A DNA stretch of 64,000 nt from contig CALZBR010000008.1 of NCBI GenBank assembly GCA_945621435.1, forward strand, positions 1 through 64,000, in the 5' to 3' direction. Origin of the DNA: an uncultured Lachnospiraceae bacterium (GTDB lineage: Bacteria > Bacillota > Clostridia > Lachnospirales > Lachnospiraceae). Shown here one piece after another: positions 18,008-27,164 of the stretch; within the stretch, counting starts at the first letter, position 1, and the number at the start of each line of letters is the position of its first letter. Under the pieces are notes generated by a model. That model did no database searches. It was not told where the DNA came from and saw only the letters and a program-made list of their open reading frames with translations. Made by a program: the position numbers and the translations under genes.

Positions 18008-18037
18008 TAAACGGGTGGGTTTGGGTATAGTATTTGT

Positions 18038-18066
18038 TTGACAATTGACCGGCAAAGGAATAGACT
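18038..18066 (+). promoter_or_regulatory. Promoter for the GH51 gene
   Basis: TTGACA, 17-bp spacer, TAGACT, giving a leader of about 55 nt. It lies back to back with the GH2 promoter region. Confidence 0.6.
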
Positions 18067-18128
18067 GAAAGTATAGTGGGAAAGGAAGAGCTTCCCAAAC
18101 ATTTATCAGCAAAGGAAGGTAATCGGAT

Positions 18129-19625
18129 ATGGCAAAGATGTATGTTAATCCTAAGGTAAAGAAGGGACATATTAATCCTGAACTTCAAGGACATTTCTCG
18201 GAGCATCTGGGAAGATGTATTTACGAGGGTATCTATGTGGGAGAGAATTCGGACATCCCTAACGTCAATGGTATGCGTACCGATGTGGTGGAGGCGCTGA
18301 AGGAAATCAAGGTGCCGGTGCTGCGTTGGCCCGGCGGCTGCTTTGCGGACGAATATCACTGGAAGGATGGTATCGGTTCCAAGGAAACCCGTAAGAAGAT
18401 GATCAATACTCATTGGGGCGGCGTGGTTGAGGACAACAGCTTCGGAACCCATGAGTTCATGGAGCTGTGCAGACAGCTGGGCTGCAAGACCTATATCAAC
18501 GGAAACGTGGGCAGCGGCACCGTTCAGGAGATGAGTGAATGGGTGGAGTACATGACCTTTGAAGGAGTGTCCCCCATGGCAGACTTAAGAAAAGCCAATG
18601 GTCATGAAGAGCCATGGACTGTGGATTATTTCGGCGTGGGCAACGAGAACTGGGGCTGCGGCGGCAATATGAGACCTCAGTATTATGGAGACCTGTATCG
18701 CAGATATCAGACCTATGTGAGAAATTATGACTCCAAGAAGCCTATCAGCAAAATTGCCTGTGGGGCAAATGCAGACGACTATCACTGGACGGATAAGGTA
18801 CTGGAGACCGCCTTTGACCATGGTTCCGGATATATGAACGGATTGTCGCTACACTACTATACGGTGCCCTCCGGTGACTGGAATCATAAGGGCTCCGCAA
18901 CAGATTTTGATGAGAAGAGCTGGTATAAGACCTTGAAGATTACTCTGAAAATGAAGGAGCTGATTCAGCGTCACGGAGCAATCATGGATCAGTATGACCC
19001 GGAGAAAAAAATCGGTATGATCATTGATGAGTGGGGTACCTGGTATGATGTGGAGCCCGGTACCAATCCCGGCTTCCTCTATCAGCAGAATACCATGAGA
19101 GATGCAATGGTAGCAGGCATCAACCTGAATCTGTTCAACAAGAACTGTGACCGTGTCAAGATGGCAAATATTGCCCAGATGGTAAATGTACTGCAGTCCG
19201 TTCTTCTGACCGAGGGTGATAAGATGGTGAAGACACCTACCTGGCATGCCTTTAACTTATACAAGCATCATCAGGACGGTGAGCTTGTGGAATCCTTCGT
19301 GGAGACAAAGGATGTGGGACTTGAGGAGAGCTGTATGATCCCCAATCTGACCGAATCCGTATCCCTTGGTACCGACGGAAGGCTTCATGTGACTCTGACC
19401 AATGCCTCCCTGACGGACAGTGAGGAGATAGACATGGTTCTGGCTGAAACAGCAGTGAAGTCTGTGAAGGGAACCATTCTCACCGGTGACATGAAGGCAC
19501 ACAATACTTTTGACGCGCCTGAGACCGTACATACAGAAGCGTTCAGCGGAGCAACCGCAAGCGGCAGTTCTGTGAAGTTCACCATTCCTGCCTGCAGCGT
19601 GCTGTATCTGGAAGTAGAAATCTGA
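18129..19625 (+). CDS. abfA: Alpha-L-arabinofuranosidase, GH51
   Basis: A 498-residue cytoplasmic enzyme that removes alpha-L-arabinofuranosyl residues from arabinoxylan or arabinan oligosaccharides. The GH51 signature [15 protein letters not shown] is at residues 64-78. The acid/base is Glu173 in GVGNENWG and the nucleophile Glu301 in MIIDEWGTW. There is a TIM barrel followed by a C-terminal beta-sandwich. No export signal. GGAAGG lies before the ATG. It is followed 30 bp later by a serine hydrolase in one likely operon. Freed arabinose could feed the isomerase and kinase encoded about 12 kb upstream, though no araD or araA of standard type is visible. Confidence 0.94.
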   Translation: MAKMYVNPKVKKGHINPELQGHFSEHLGRCIYEGIYVGENSDIPNVNGMRTDVVEALKEIKVPVLRWPGGCFADEYHWKDGIGSKETRKKMINTHWGGVVEDNSFGTHEFMELCRQLGCKTYINGNVGSGTVQEMSEWVEYMTFEGVSPMADLRKANGHEEPWTVDYFGVGNENWGCGGNMRPQYYGDLYRRYQTYVRNYDSKKPISKIACGANADDYHWTDKVLETAFDHGSGYMNGLSLHYYTVPSGDWNHKGSATDFDEKSWYKTLKITLKMKELIQRHGAIMDQYDPEKKIGMIIDEWGTWYDVEPGTNPGFLYQQNTMRDAMVAGINLNLFNKNCDRVKMANIAQMVNVLQSVLLTEGDKMVKTPTWHAFNLYKHHQDGELVESFVETKDVGLEESCMIPNLTESVSLGTDGRLHVTLTNASLTDSEEIDMVLAETAVKSVKGTILTGDMKAHNTFDAPETVHTEAFSGATASGSSVKFTIPACSVLYLEVEI

Positions 19626-19655
19626 TTTACGTGTTTTTTATGGAGGAACCGCAGT

Positions 19656-20822
19656 ATGTACAATTACAAGGATACCATGGATACCCTGCTGAAGAGAGAG
19701 GTATCTGAAAGTAGGGTAAAAGGAGTCAGTGCCCTGATTCTGCACAAGGGGAAGGAAATGTACTTCAATGCCTTCGGTATGGCGGATGTAGAGCGGGGAA
19801 TCCTGATGAAACGTGATACCATTATTCACCTGTATTCCATGTCCAAACCCATTACGGCGGCAGCCGTTATGATACTGGCAGAAAGAGGGGAACTGGATCT
19901 GCAGGATCCGGTCTCCCTGTTTTTGCCCTGCTTCCGGAATCAGACGGTATGGCAGGGGGACAGAGAGGTGCCTGTGGAGAGGGAGGTCACGGTATATGAT
20001 CTGCTGAATATGACCTCAGGCATTACCTATCCCGATGAGAGCACGGAGCCCGGCAGGCGCATGAAGCAGCTGGTGGAGAAACTTGTGGCGCGCAGAGAAG
20101 CGGGTGAACGGGTGGATACCATGGAATATATGAAAGGTATCGCCTCCGTGCCCCTGGTATTCCAACCGGGGGAACACTGGATGTACGGCTTTTCGGCAGA
20201 CGTGCTGGGCGGAATCGTGGAAGCTGTTTCCGGCGTGACCTATGGGGAATTTTTAAAAAAGGAATTGTTTGAGCCCCTGGAAATGAAGGATACGGGATTT
20301 TTTGTACCGGAGTCCGAGAAAAACAGATTTGCCTGCAGCTATGAAGTGACGCAGGACGGTAAATTTCTTCCCCACAGAGGCAGTCATCTGGGAGAGTATT
20401 ATGGGGAGGATGTTGCCTTCGAGTCCGGTGGCGCAGGCATGGTGTCCACGCTGGATGATTATGCACATTTTGCCACCATGCTGGTAAACAAGGGACTTTA
20501 TGGTAAGAAGCGGATTTTGGGCCGCAAGACAGTGGAATTTATGGCGCAGAATCATCTCACCGAAGCCCAGGCGGTGGATCTGAACTGGGACAGTCTGCGG
20601 GGGTATGGCTACGGCTGTCTGATGCGGGTACTGCAGGACGGAGGAAAGGCAGGAAGCAATGCCACACCCGGCGAGTTTGGGTGGGACGGCTGGACAGGAA
20701 ACTATGTCTCCATGGATTTTGAGGAGGAGCTGGTATTTCTCTACTTTATCCAGAGATGCGACTCCGGAACGACACCCATTGTGAGAAAGCTGAGAATGGC
20801 TACTTACGGAGCGCTGGAGTGA
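19656..20822 (+). CDS. Serine hydrolase, class C beta-lactamase-like
   Basis: A 388-residue protein of the beta-lactamase/esterase EstB fold. The nucleophile motif is SMSK (residues 61-64), the YxxS-type motif is in WMYGFSADVLGG near 178, and the third-motif region is GWDGWTGNY. There is no signal peptide, which argues against a periplasm-type beta-lactamase or penicillin-binding protein and favours a cytoplasmic carboxylesterase. Co-transcription with GH51 suggests removal of acyl groups from imported hemicellulose oligosaccharides, but this is inference. GGAGG precedes the ATG, and a strong terminator follows. Confidence 0.83.
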   Translation: MYNYKDTMDTLLKREVSESRVKGVSALILHKGKEMYFNAFGMADVERGILMKRDTIIHLYSMSKPITAAAVMILAERGELDLQDPVSLFLPCFRNQTVWQGDREVPVEREVTVYDLLNMTSGITYPDESTEPGRRMKQLVEKLVARREAGERVDTMEYMKGIASVPLVFQPGEHWMYGFSADVLGGIVEAVSGVTYGEFLKKELFEPLEMKDTGFFVPESEKNRFACSYEVTQDGKFLPHRGSHLGEYYGEDVAFESGGAGMVSTLDDYAHFATMLVNKGLYGKKRILGRKTVEFMAQNHLTEAQAVDLNWDSLRGYGYGCLMRVLQDGGKAGSNATPGEFGWDGWTGNYVSMDFEEELVFLYFIQRCDSGTTPIVRKLRMATYGALE

Positions 20823-20843
20823 ACACGGAGTTATACTTTACAG

Positions 20844-20873
20844 CAAAAGGCACCTTAATTTGGGTGCCTTTTG
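20844..20873 (+). terminator. Intrinsic terminator of the GH51 operon
   Basis: CAAAAGGCACC pairs with GGTGCCTTTTG across an 8-nt loop. Confidence 0.88.
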
Positions 20874-20876
20874 GTT

Positions 20877-20891
20877 CCATTATGATAATGG
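20877..20891. repeat. Operator-like palindrome before the gene at 20922
   Basis: CCATTATGATAATGG is a perfect 7-1-7 inverted repeat containing a TATGAT that could be a -10 box. The -35 position (TTTGGG at 20859-20864) is poor. It lies about 30 bp upstream of the next start codon. Confidence 0.45.
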
Positions 20892-20921
20892 ACGAGACGA
20901 TAACAGAGGTTAATCATCATA

Positions 20922-21827
20922 ATGACAGATAGAAAAACATTGCGAAAAGACACAGCCTATTACCATCTTCCGGGGTTGTTTGAATTCTATGAGCTGTACC
21001 GGCTGTTTCTGCCGTTATTCCGCAAACACAGGGAATACTTTTACGACTGGTGTGAGATTGGTTCTGTCTATGGAGCCCCGGCAGATTGTCTCTGGGGCGG
21101 AGGTCGTACTTCTTTTGGGGATCATGATCCCGGTGAGGTTCTGGAACTGATGCAGGAATATGGAGTTTCCCCGAGACTGACTTTCAGTAATTCATTACTT
21201 CGGCAGGAACATCTCTCCGACAGCAAATGCAATGATCTGTGCAGACTGTTTTCGGACAGCGGTATCATAATACATTCGGATTTGTTGCTGGATTATCTGA
21301 AAAGCAATTATCCCGGGCTTTATTTTGTGTCCTCTACCACAAAGGTTCAGACCGGGTTTCAGCAGTTTGTAGGCGAATTGAAGCGGGAGGATTTTCTATA
21401 TGCAGTGCCTGATTTTAGGCTGAATAAATCTTTTGAACAATGGAAATCATTGCCCCAATCCCGGAAAGATAAGGTAGAATTTCTGTGTAATGAATGCTGT
21501 TACTTCGGGTGCGGGGACAGAAAAGCATGCTACGAGGCGGTCAGCCGCAAAAATCTTGGAGAAGGCGATTCCGAGCATCACTGCACTGCGCCCGATGCGG
21601 CTTGGGGCTATCGCTTTTCAGAGGCGATGAAGAATCCGGGATTCATTGGGATTGAGGACATTCAAACGATTTATTTGCCTATGGGGTTCTCCAATTTCAA
21701 GCTGGAAGGACGTGGTCTGGGCAGTGCCCTGGTATTGGAAATCCTGCTTTATTACATGACAAAACCGGAATATCAGATTCATGTCAGGGAAGAGATTTAC
21801 CTCGATAATATGCTGGATTTGTTTTAG
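20922..21827 (+). CDS. Uncharacterised Cys-rich protein, faintly U32-like
   Basis: A 301-residue protein I do not recognise with confidence. It has no signal peptide or membrane segment. A central Cys cluster reads FLCNECCYFGCGDRKACYE, with a further HHC about 16 residues later, a pattern suited to a metal or Fe-S centre. Segments RLTFSNSLL and YFVSSTTKVQ followed by AVPDFRLNK resemble the strands of a TIM barrel, so a distant link to U32-type proteins is possible. The C-terminal PMGFSNFKLEGRGLG is conserved-looking. It ends 11 bp before an EAL-domain gene, sharing its transcript. Confidence 0.55.
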   Translation: MTDRKTLRKDTAYYHLPGLFEFYELYRLFLPLFRKHREYFYDWCEIGSVYGAPADCLWGGGRTSFGDHDPGEVLELMQEYGVSPRLTFSNSLLRQEHLSDSKCNDLCRLFSDSGIIIHSDLLLDYLKSNYPGLYFVSSTTKVQTGFQQFVGELKREDFLYAVPDFRLNKSFEQWKSLPQSRKDKVEFLCNECCYFGCGDRKACYEAVSRKNLGEGDSEHHCTAPDAAWGYRFSEAMKNPGFIGIEDIQTIYLPMGFSNFKLEGRGLGSALVLEILLYYMTKPEYQIHVREEIYLDNMLDLF

Positions 21828-21838
21828 GAGGAACGGAT

Positions 21839-23524
21839 ATGGGATCTTTTAAGAACAATTTGCTGTCAAAGGAATTGCGTTGTTTTATGGAATCCATGAA
21901 GAATACAGACGAATGGTATCCTCTGCAGAAGCAATTGATTGACAAGCTTGCGGATGAGTATTCTATCGGGAAATATACCTTCCGGCTGCAAATACCACGA
22001 TCTACTCTCCGCCCCCAAGGAATACTGATTGATGATATTCTATACGATTCCGGTGCGGCGGATGAAGGCAATGAGTGCATACATATACATTATGATACGG
22101 AAGACCATGGACATTGTGATAACGATATCCGGGTAAGGAACGGCATGAATTGGACACAGGAACAGAAGGACGATTTAAGATTGCTGGTGGATCTGATTCA
22201 TATCATTATATCCCGTAATATCATATCGCAGCTGCTAAAAAAGAATCTGTCTACAGATATGATGACCGGTGTCAGCAATCAGCTCGGTTTTTTCACACAC
22301 GTCGGCGAGATGATGTCAAAAGGGCTTGTGAAGGATTATTATACGCTGTTCTTTAATGTCAGCAATTTTAAATATGTGAATAAGATATTCAGCCATCAGG
22401 AAGGAGATGTTGTCCTGGTAAAGTATAGTCAGGCAGTCCGGAGCAGGGTGAGCGGCGATGAGATTGTCGGACGTATGGGCGGAGACAATTTTGTTGCGTT
22501 GATTCATAAGGATCATCTCGAAGATTTTTTATATCAGATCAATCACTTGGAAGTTTTTCATGAGGCCGGGGACATCCGCAAGAAATTTGTCTTTCAGGCG
22601 ACAACAGGCGTTGCCTCTATGGAAAACCTCAATGACAGCAGCGAGATTATGCATCGCTGCAGTATGGCTTATCAGGTTGCAAGAAGAACGGGACAAAGAA
22701 CAGTATACTATTCAAAAGAACTGTCTGCTAAGATCGAGCAGCAACAGGAAGCAGTGATTCATTTTGTGGATGCATTGAAAAATCATGAGTTTGTGGTGTA
22801 TTATCAGCCCAAGGTATGCCTCGACAATCTGGAGATATGCGGAGCAGAAGCCTTGGTTCGTTGGTTCAGAAACGGTGTGTTGATTCCACCGTTGCAGTTT
22901 ATTCCGGCCTTCGAGTCAGCCGGAAATGTCTGTGAACTGGATTATTATGTATTGGAAGAGGTCTGCAGAAAGCTGGCACAGTGGAAAGAAGAAGGTAAGG
23001 ATCCGGTAACGATATCCGTGAACTTTTCAAGAAAGCATCTGGATGAAGATTGCTTTGTGGACAAGGTTATGGAGATTATCCAACGTAATGGTATTGAGCC
23101 GAAATACATTGAGGTTGAGTTGACGGAAAGTAAAGATTTTCAAGATTATTTGATCATGACAGAGGTGGTAAAGGGCTTTAAGACGAGAGGGATTATGTGT
23201 TCGATTGATGATTTTGGAACAGGATATTCTTCCTTGAACATGCTGAAAAATACACCTTTTGATATTGTGAAAATAGATCGTTCCTTTATCCCGCAAACAG
23301 ATAGCAGGGAAACCACCAAAAAAGAGGTTGCCTTATTCCATGGAATGATGGAAATGATTCAGGAGATGGGAATGAATTCCATCGCTGAGGGAGTTGAGCA
23401 AAAGGAACAGATTCAGTACCTGAAGGATGCAAAGTGCTATATGGTACAGGGCTATGTGTTTGACATGCCCCTTACGGAAGAGGATTTTGAACAGCGATTG
23501 GTCCATCGGAAGTATGAGCTGTAG
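21839..23524 (+). CDS. c-di-GMP phosphodiesterase with degenerate GGDEF and intact EAL
   Basis: A 561-residue protein with an N-terminal region of about 140 residues of unknown fold, a GGDEF-like domain and an EAL domain. The GGDEF site reads RMGGDNFVAL and its substrate motif NVSNFKYVNK is also altered, so cyclase activity is unlikely. EAL catalytic features are intact: GAEALVRW, ISVNFSRK, EVELTES, SIDDFGTGYSS, KIDRSF, AEGVEQ and VQGYVF. It should hydrolyse c-di-GMP in the cytoplasm, the altered GGDEF perhaps sensing GTP. AGGAGG lies before the ATG. It belongs with the upstream Cys-rich gene and lies near a diguanylate cyclase locus and a Tad operon. Confidence 0.87.
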   Translation: MGSFKNNLLSKELRCFMESMKNTDEWYPLQKQLIDKLADEYSIGKYTFRLQIPRSTLRPQGILIDDILYDSGAADEGNECIHIHYDTEDHGHCDNDIRVRNGMNWTQEQKDDLRLLVDLIHIIISRNIISQLLKKNLSTDMMTGVSNQLGFFTHVGEMMSKGLVKDYYTLFFNVSNFKYVNKIFSHQEGDVVLVKYSQAVRSRVSGDEIVGRMGGDNFVALIHKDHLEDFLYQINHLEVFHEAGDIRKKFVFQATTGVASMENLNDSSEIMHRCSMAYQVARRTGQRTVYYSKELSAKIEQQQEAVIHFVDALKNHEFVVYYQPKVCLDNLEICGAEALVRWFRNGVLIPPLQFIPAFESAGNVCELDYYVLEEVCRKLAQWKEEGKDPVTISVNFSRKHLDEDCFVDKVMEIIQRNGIEPKYIEVELTESKDFQDYLIMTEVVKGFKTRGIMCSIDDFGTGYSSLNMLKNTPFDIVKIDRSFIPQTDSRETTKKEVALFHGMMEMIQEMGMNSIAEGVEQKEQIQYLKDAKCYMVQGYVFDMPLTEEDFEQRLVHRKYEL

Positions 23525-23538
23525 AATTGTAATCAGAC

Positions 23539-23652
23539 TTAATCCTGACTGATGTCGGATTCTGTGGCTACCGCAGCGGCAACAGCAGATACGACAGCGA
23601 TGATCACAGCGACTATGATAATCAAAAGCCCACCCATTAACAAAAGAAACAT
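23539..23652 (-). CDS. 37-residue hydrophobic membrane peptide
   Basis: A short gene of 37 codons plus TAA. The peptide begins MFLLLMGGLLIIIVAVIIAV, continues with an alanine- and valine-rich stretch and ends with a polar ESDISQD tail, so it should be a single membrane-spanning peptide. AGAGG lies about 9 nt before the ATG and a consensus promoter lies upstream, which supports real expression. Its 3' end faces the EAL gene 15 bp away. It is divergent from the diguanylate cyclase locus. Type I toxin peptides look like this, as do small membrane regulators; the function is unknown. Confidence 0.6.
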   Translation of the reverse strand: MFLLLMGGLLIIIVAVIIAVVSAVAAAVATESDISQD

Positions 23653-23694
23653 ACCAATACCTCTTTTCGGAAATTAAATTTATCTAACAGCTTC

Positions 23695-23723
23695 AGTATA
23701 GCATTTTTACAGAAAAACTACAA
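23695..23723 (-). promoter_or_regulatory. Promoter for the small membrane peptide
   Basis: Minus strand TTGTAG, 17-bp spacer, TATACT with an extended TGC before it. It is 18 bp from the divergent promoter at 23742. Confidence 0.65.
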
Positions 23724-23741
23724 CTGCAAAATGTCCTTCGA

Positions 23742-23770
23742 TTGATTTTGACGGTTGATTTTTTTATAAT
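23742..23770 (+). promoter_or_regulatory. Promoter for the diguanylate cyclase locus
   Basis: TTGATT, 17-bp spacer, TATAAT, about 87 nt before the ATG at 23857. Confidence 0.65.
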
Positions 23771-23856
23771 ACAAACAGTTGATTCTGATAAAAAGCAACG
23801 CTTCGTGCAGGTTGCAGGACGATAATGGTAAAACATCACAGAAGAAAAGGATTATT

Positions 23857-25797
23857 ATGAGAGATACAGTTGCCGTTTGTATGGTAAGAGCAAATGAAGA
23901 ATTTCAGAGAGATTCCCTGTGTGCTATTTATGAACAGACTGAGAAATAAGGTCTGAAGGTTCAGGTATATAATGCATTTGAGGAGTTGAATTCTCATGAC
24001 CTGAATGACTTGGGGGAGGAGAGCATTTTTGAGCGGATTGACTATGACAGACTATGCGGAATGATATTATTCTGCGAGAAAATCAAGGACAACGAGCTGA
24101 ACATGCGATTGATTGACAGAGCAAAGAAAAATGGCATTCCTGTGGTTACCGTTGATCGGAGAATGGAGGGATGTTACAGTATTTTATTCGATTGCTCCGA
24201 TGCATTTGAACAGATGGTGCGTCATTTGATTGAGGTTCATCATTGCAAAAAGCTGTTCGTTATGGGTGGCTTGAGGAACAATGATTTTTCTGACGAACGT
24301 ATTGAACTGGTACGCAGAGTCGCAGCGGAATACGGAATTGAAGTGAAACAGGAAGACATCGGCTATGGTGATTTCTGGGAGATCCCGTGTCAACAGGAGA
24401 TGAGGCGTTACCTGGACAGCGGGAGACCTCTTCCGGATGCGTTTATTGCGGTAAATGATTCCATGGCAATCACTATTTGTGATGTTTTGTATCATGAGGG
24501 CTATAGTGTTCCCAAGGATACCATTGTAACCGGTTTTGACGGAATTGAAGAAGGACGTTTTTCAATTCCCAAACTGACTACCTGCGAACAGAATATTACA
24601 GCAGGAGGAAACAAGGCAGTAGATATTATTTGGAATGTTATGCAGAATATCAAGGTGGACAAGGAGATTAGAATACCTTTTACACCTTTGTTTTCCCAGT
24701 CTTGCGGTTGTGAGAAGTTCGAGGCCAAAGAATCCCTTGGAAAGGTACATTATTTGTACAACAGCCTGATGGGATATAAGCAGTTCACCAAGTATATGTA
24801 CGATATGATCAATGAAATGACAGGAACCAGGTCACTTCAGGGTGTTTTGGACAAGCTTCCGCTTTATTTAAATTACGTGTCTTCCTTCCGTCATGTCTAT
24901 ATTTGTGTGGAGAAGACCTATCTTGAGGCTTTCGAGGAAATGAAAGGTCTTGTCATGGAACGGAACCGTATGCTGATTGACTGGAGCCAGGTGGATATGG
25001 TTCTGTTGGGAGAGTGGCATGCCGGCAAAGAATTTCAGCTGTCCCTGGTTAACTACAGGAGAAAAGATCAGCTTCCCGGAGAATGCAGGGGAGAATATAC
25101 AGAACATTTGATGTTTGTACCGCTTCATATGCGAGAGGCTGTCATTGGTTTTTTGGCAGTGAACTTTTCGCCCGGAGAAAACGACTATACTCAGTTGAGA
25201 AACTTTTCCATCAATCTCAGTCATGTTTTGGACTCTGTACGCAGTTATCAGCAGATGCAGGACTTCAACAATAAGCTGAAGAGCGCCAACAATAAGCTTG
25301 AGGAACTCTATGTCCATGATCCGCTGACAGGAATATATAACCGTCGTGGTTTTTATCAGGATATTGTCCGCTATCTGCGGGAGCACAACTATGGTTGGAT
25401 TATGGCTGTGTCGATAGATTTAAACGGGCTCAAAGAAATCAATGATACCTACGGTCATGGCGAGGGAGACTTTGCAATAAAGTCAGTGGGAGATGCTCTT
25501 ATAAAATGTGTATCCGCCGGCGGAATCTGTGCCAGATTTGGCGGAGATGAGTTTGTAGCTGCCCTTTTTTATAATGAATATGAACAGAGAGCAGAGGAAA
25601 AGTTCCGCAAGTCTTTACTTGCAATTTTAAAGGATATCAATGAATCCTCCGGCAAGGAATATCAGGTTACCTGCAGCTGCGGCATAGAAATGACCACAAT
25701 CAATCAGGAAACCGATATTGATGAGATTCTCAAGGAAGCAGACCGAAGGATGTATCTTGACAAGAAGAGATTCTATGAAAAACAGGACAGAGTATAG
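23857..25797 (+). pseudogene. LacI-type sensor diguanylate cyclase with in-frame stop
   Basis: An ATG with AAGGA upstream starts a frame that continues unbroken to 25797 except for TAA at 23947-23949, codon 31. Both sides are clearly coding: before it comes MRDTVAVCMVRANEEF, the first strand of a periplasmic-binding-like fold, and after it the rest of that fold (GIPVVTVDRRMEG, DAFIAVNDSMA, TIVTGFDGIEEG). A middle sensory region follows, then a GGDEF domain with DPLTGIYNRRGF, DLNGLKEINDTYGHGEGD and intact RFGGDEF. The intact gene would encode 646 residues making c-di-GMP in response to a ligand. A single base change explains the break. Reinitiation downstream looks poor. Confidence 0.75.
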
Positions 25798-25854
25798 GCG
25801 AAATACGATAAGTGAAAAATTAGTATTGACATTTCTGAATAGTTGGTGTAAGTT

Positions 25855-25893
25855 AAAAACTACCCTAATATCACAAAGGGTAGTTTTCTTTAT
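25855..25893 (+). terminator. Intrinsic terminator after the diguanylate cyclase locus
   Basis: AAAACTACCCT pairs with AGGGTAGTTTT across 10 nt, followed by T-rich sequence. It separates this locus from the Tad operon. Confidence 0.85.
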
Positions 25894-25984
25894 TTCTTTT
25901 TTCCGACGGAATCCGTCATGATTCAAAATGGTTTTGCAAAACTGGGACAAACAGAGAACGTTGTGATGATATGGAAGGGAGGAT

Positions 25985-27124
25985 ATGGGAATTAATATTG
26001 AAAACAATGTATTGGAGGCTTTGCCGCAGCTTGTGGAAGAATATACGGTTCGCAAGCAGCAGTCTTTAATGCAGCTAAAACGAGGACAAAAGTCCAAGAC
26101 TGCCTTTTTGGAAGAAACAAAAAATCATATTGCAAAGTATTATCATAAGAGTCAGGAGGAGGACGATGCCCTCCTGGAGGCTTTTGAACAATATATTTTT
26201 GGATATTCCAGGCTTTCCGGGCTGATAGATGACAAAAGCGTTTCGGATATACGTGTCATCGGTTATAACAATATCCGAATTAAGCGAAAAGGTAAGAGAA
26301 TGGCAGCCGGAATCAGTTTTTCTTCGCCCAAGGAATATCGGCAGTTTATTGATTACGTGGCTACAAAAAATCAAGTCAACATTTCAAACCTCAATGCGAT
26401 TCAGCGGTTCACGGATCATGAGAGTCATCCGGATTTCATTCTGAGATTTACCATTTCTATGCCGTTAGTCAATACCGGCAGTGAGCCTTATCTGTGTATT
26501 AGAAAAGTTCCCAAAAGTTTTCCCCAGATCAGTGAACTTATAGAGCAGGAGATGATGACCCGGGAGACGGCTGAGCTTTTGGTGCGTCGTTTTAGGGAGG
26601 GCTCCACTTTGATTTCGGGGGGCAATTCTTCCGGGAAAACAACTCTCCTGAATGCACTGAAGGAGACTCTTCCCAACGATTGTGCGGTACTGGTGGCGCA
26701 ACAGGCTGATGAACTGACGACAGTGTATCATCCGGACATGATGTTCCTGCACTCTTTGCCCGGAACCGGTGAACAACAGGTGAGTTATGATTTGGAACAC
26801 ATCAGTATCGCCGGCCTTACCATGGATGTGGACTTTTTCATTATCGGAGAGGTAAAGGGGCGGGAGGCGTTGTATCTGTTGAATGCTGCATACACCGGGC
26901 AGATATGTGCTGCTACCATTCACGCGCCTTCGGCAGACCGTGCGACAGATAAACTGGTCGACTATTGTCTGGGAGTAAGCAGATATTCCAGAGATGAGCT
27001 GATGAAAATGTTGGATTGCTTTAAAACACTAATCTTTATGGAGCATTACAGGGTAAAAGAAATCTTTGAATGTCAGGGGTGGGATGCTGTCCGTAAGAAC
27101 CTGATTTACAGGAGAATCCTTTAG
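25985..27124 (+). CDS. tadA: Tad/CpaF-type secretion ATPase
   Basis: A 379-residue ATPase of the type II/IV secretion superfamily, CpaF branch, expected to power pilus assembly from the cytoplasmic face. Walker A is GGNSSGKTTLLNAL near residue 218. The family Walker B and His-box region reads FIIGEVKGREALYLLNAAYTG and CAATIHAPSA, diverging from the usual GEVRG and LHANS forms. The Asp box is QQADELTT. It lacks the long N-terminal part of some CpaF proteins. GGGAGG lies before the ATG. First gene of an operon of nine with short gaps or overlaps; no TadZ/CpaE gene precedes it. Confidence 0.87.
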   Translation: MGINIENNVLEALPQLVEEYTVRKQQSLMQLKRGQKSKTAFLEETKNHIAKYYHKSQEEDDALLEAFEQYIFGYSRLSGLIDDKSVSDIRVIGYNNIRIKRKGKRMAAGISFSSPKEYRQFIDYVATKNQVNISNLNAIQRFTDHESHPDFILRFTISMPLVNTGSEPYLCIRKVPKSFPQISELIEQEMMTRETAELLVRRFREGSTLISGGNSSGKTTLLNALKETLPNDCAVLVAQQADELTTVYHPDMMFLHSLPGTGEQQVSYDLEHISIAGLTMDVDFFIIGEVKGREALYLLNAAYTGQICAATIHAPSADRATDKLVDYCLGVSRYSRDELMKMLDCFKTLIFMEHYRVKEIFECQGWDAVRKNLIYRRIL

Positions 27125-27164
27125 ACTGTTTGAAGCATCCGGAAAAATAAAGGGAGGATGGGAG

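Noticed and set aside
23972-23988. Translation restart after the TAA in the diguanylate cyclase gene
   Set aside because: ATG at 23972 is out of frame, and the in-frame TTG at 23986 has GAGGAG directly against it with no spacing.
25826-25854. TTGACA with a 17-bp spacer before the Tad operon
   Set aside because: The -10 (TAAGTT) is poor and the start would fall inside the left arm of the terminator that ends the diguanylate cyclase locus.
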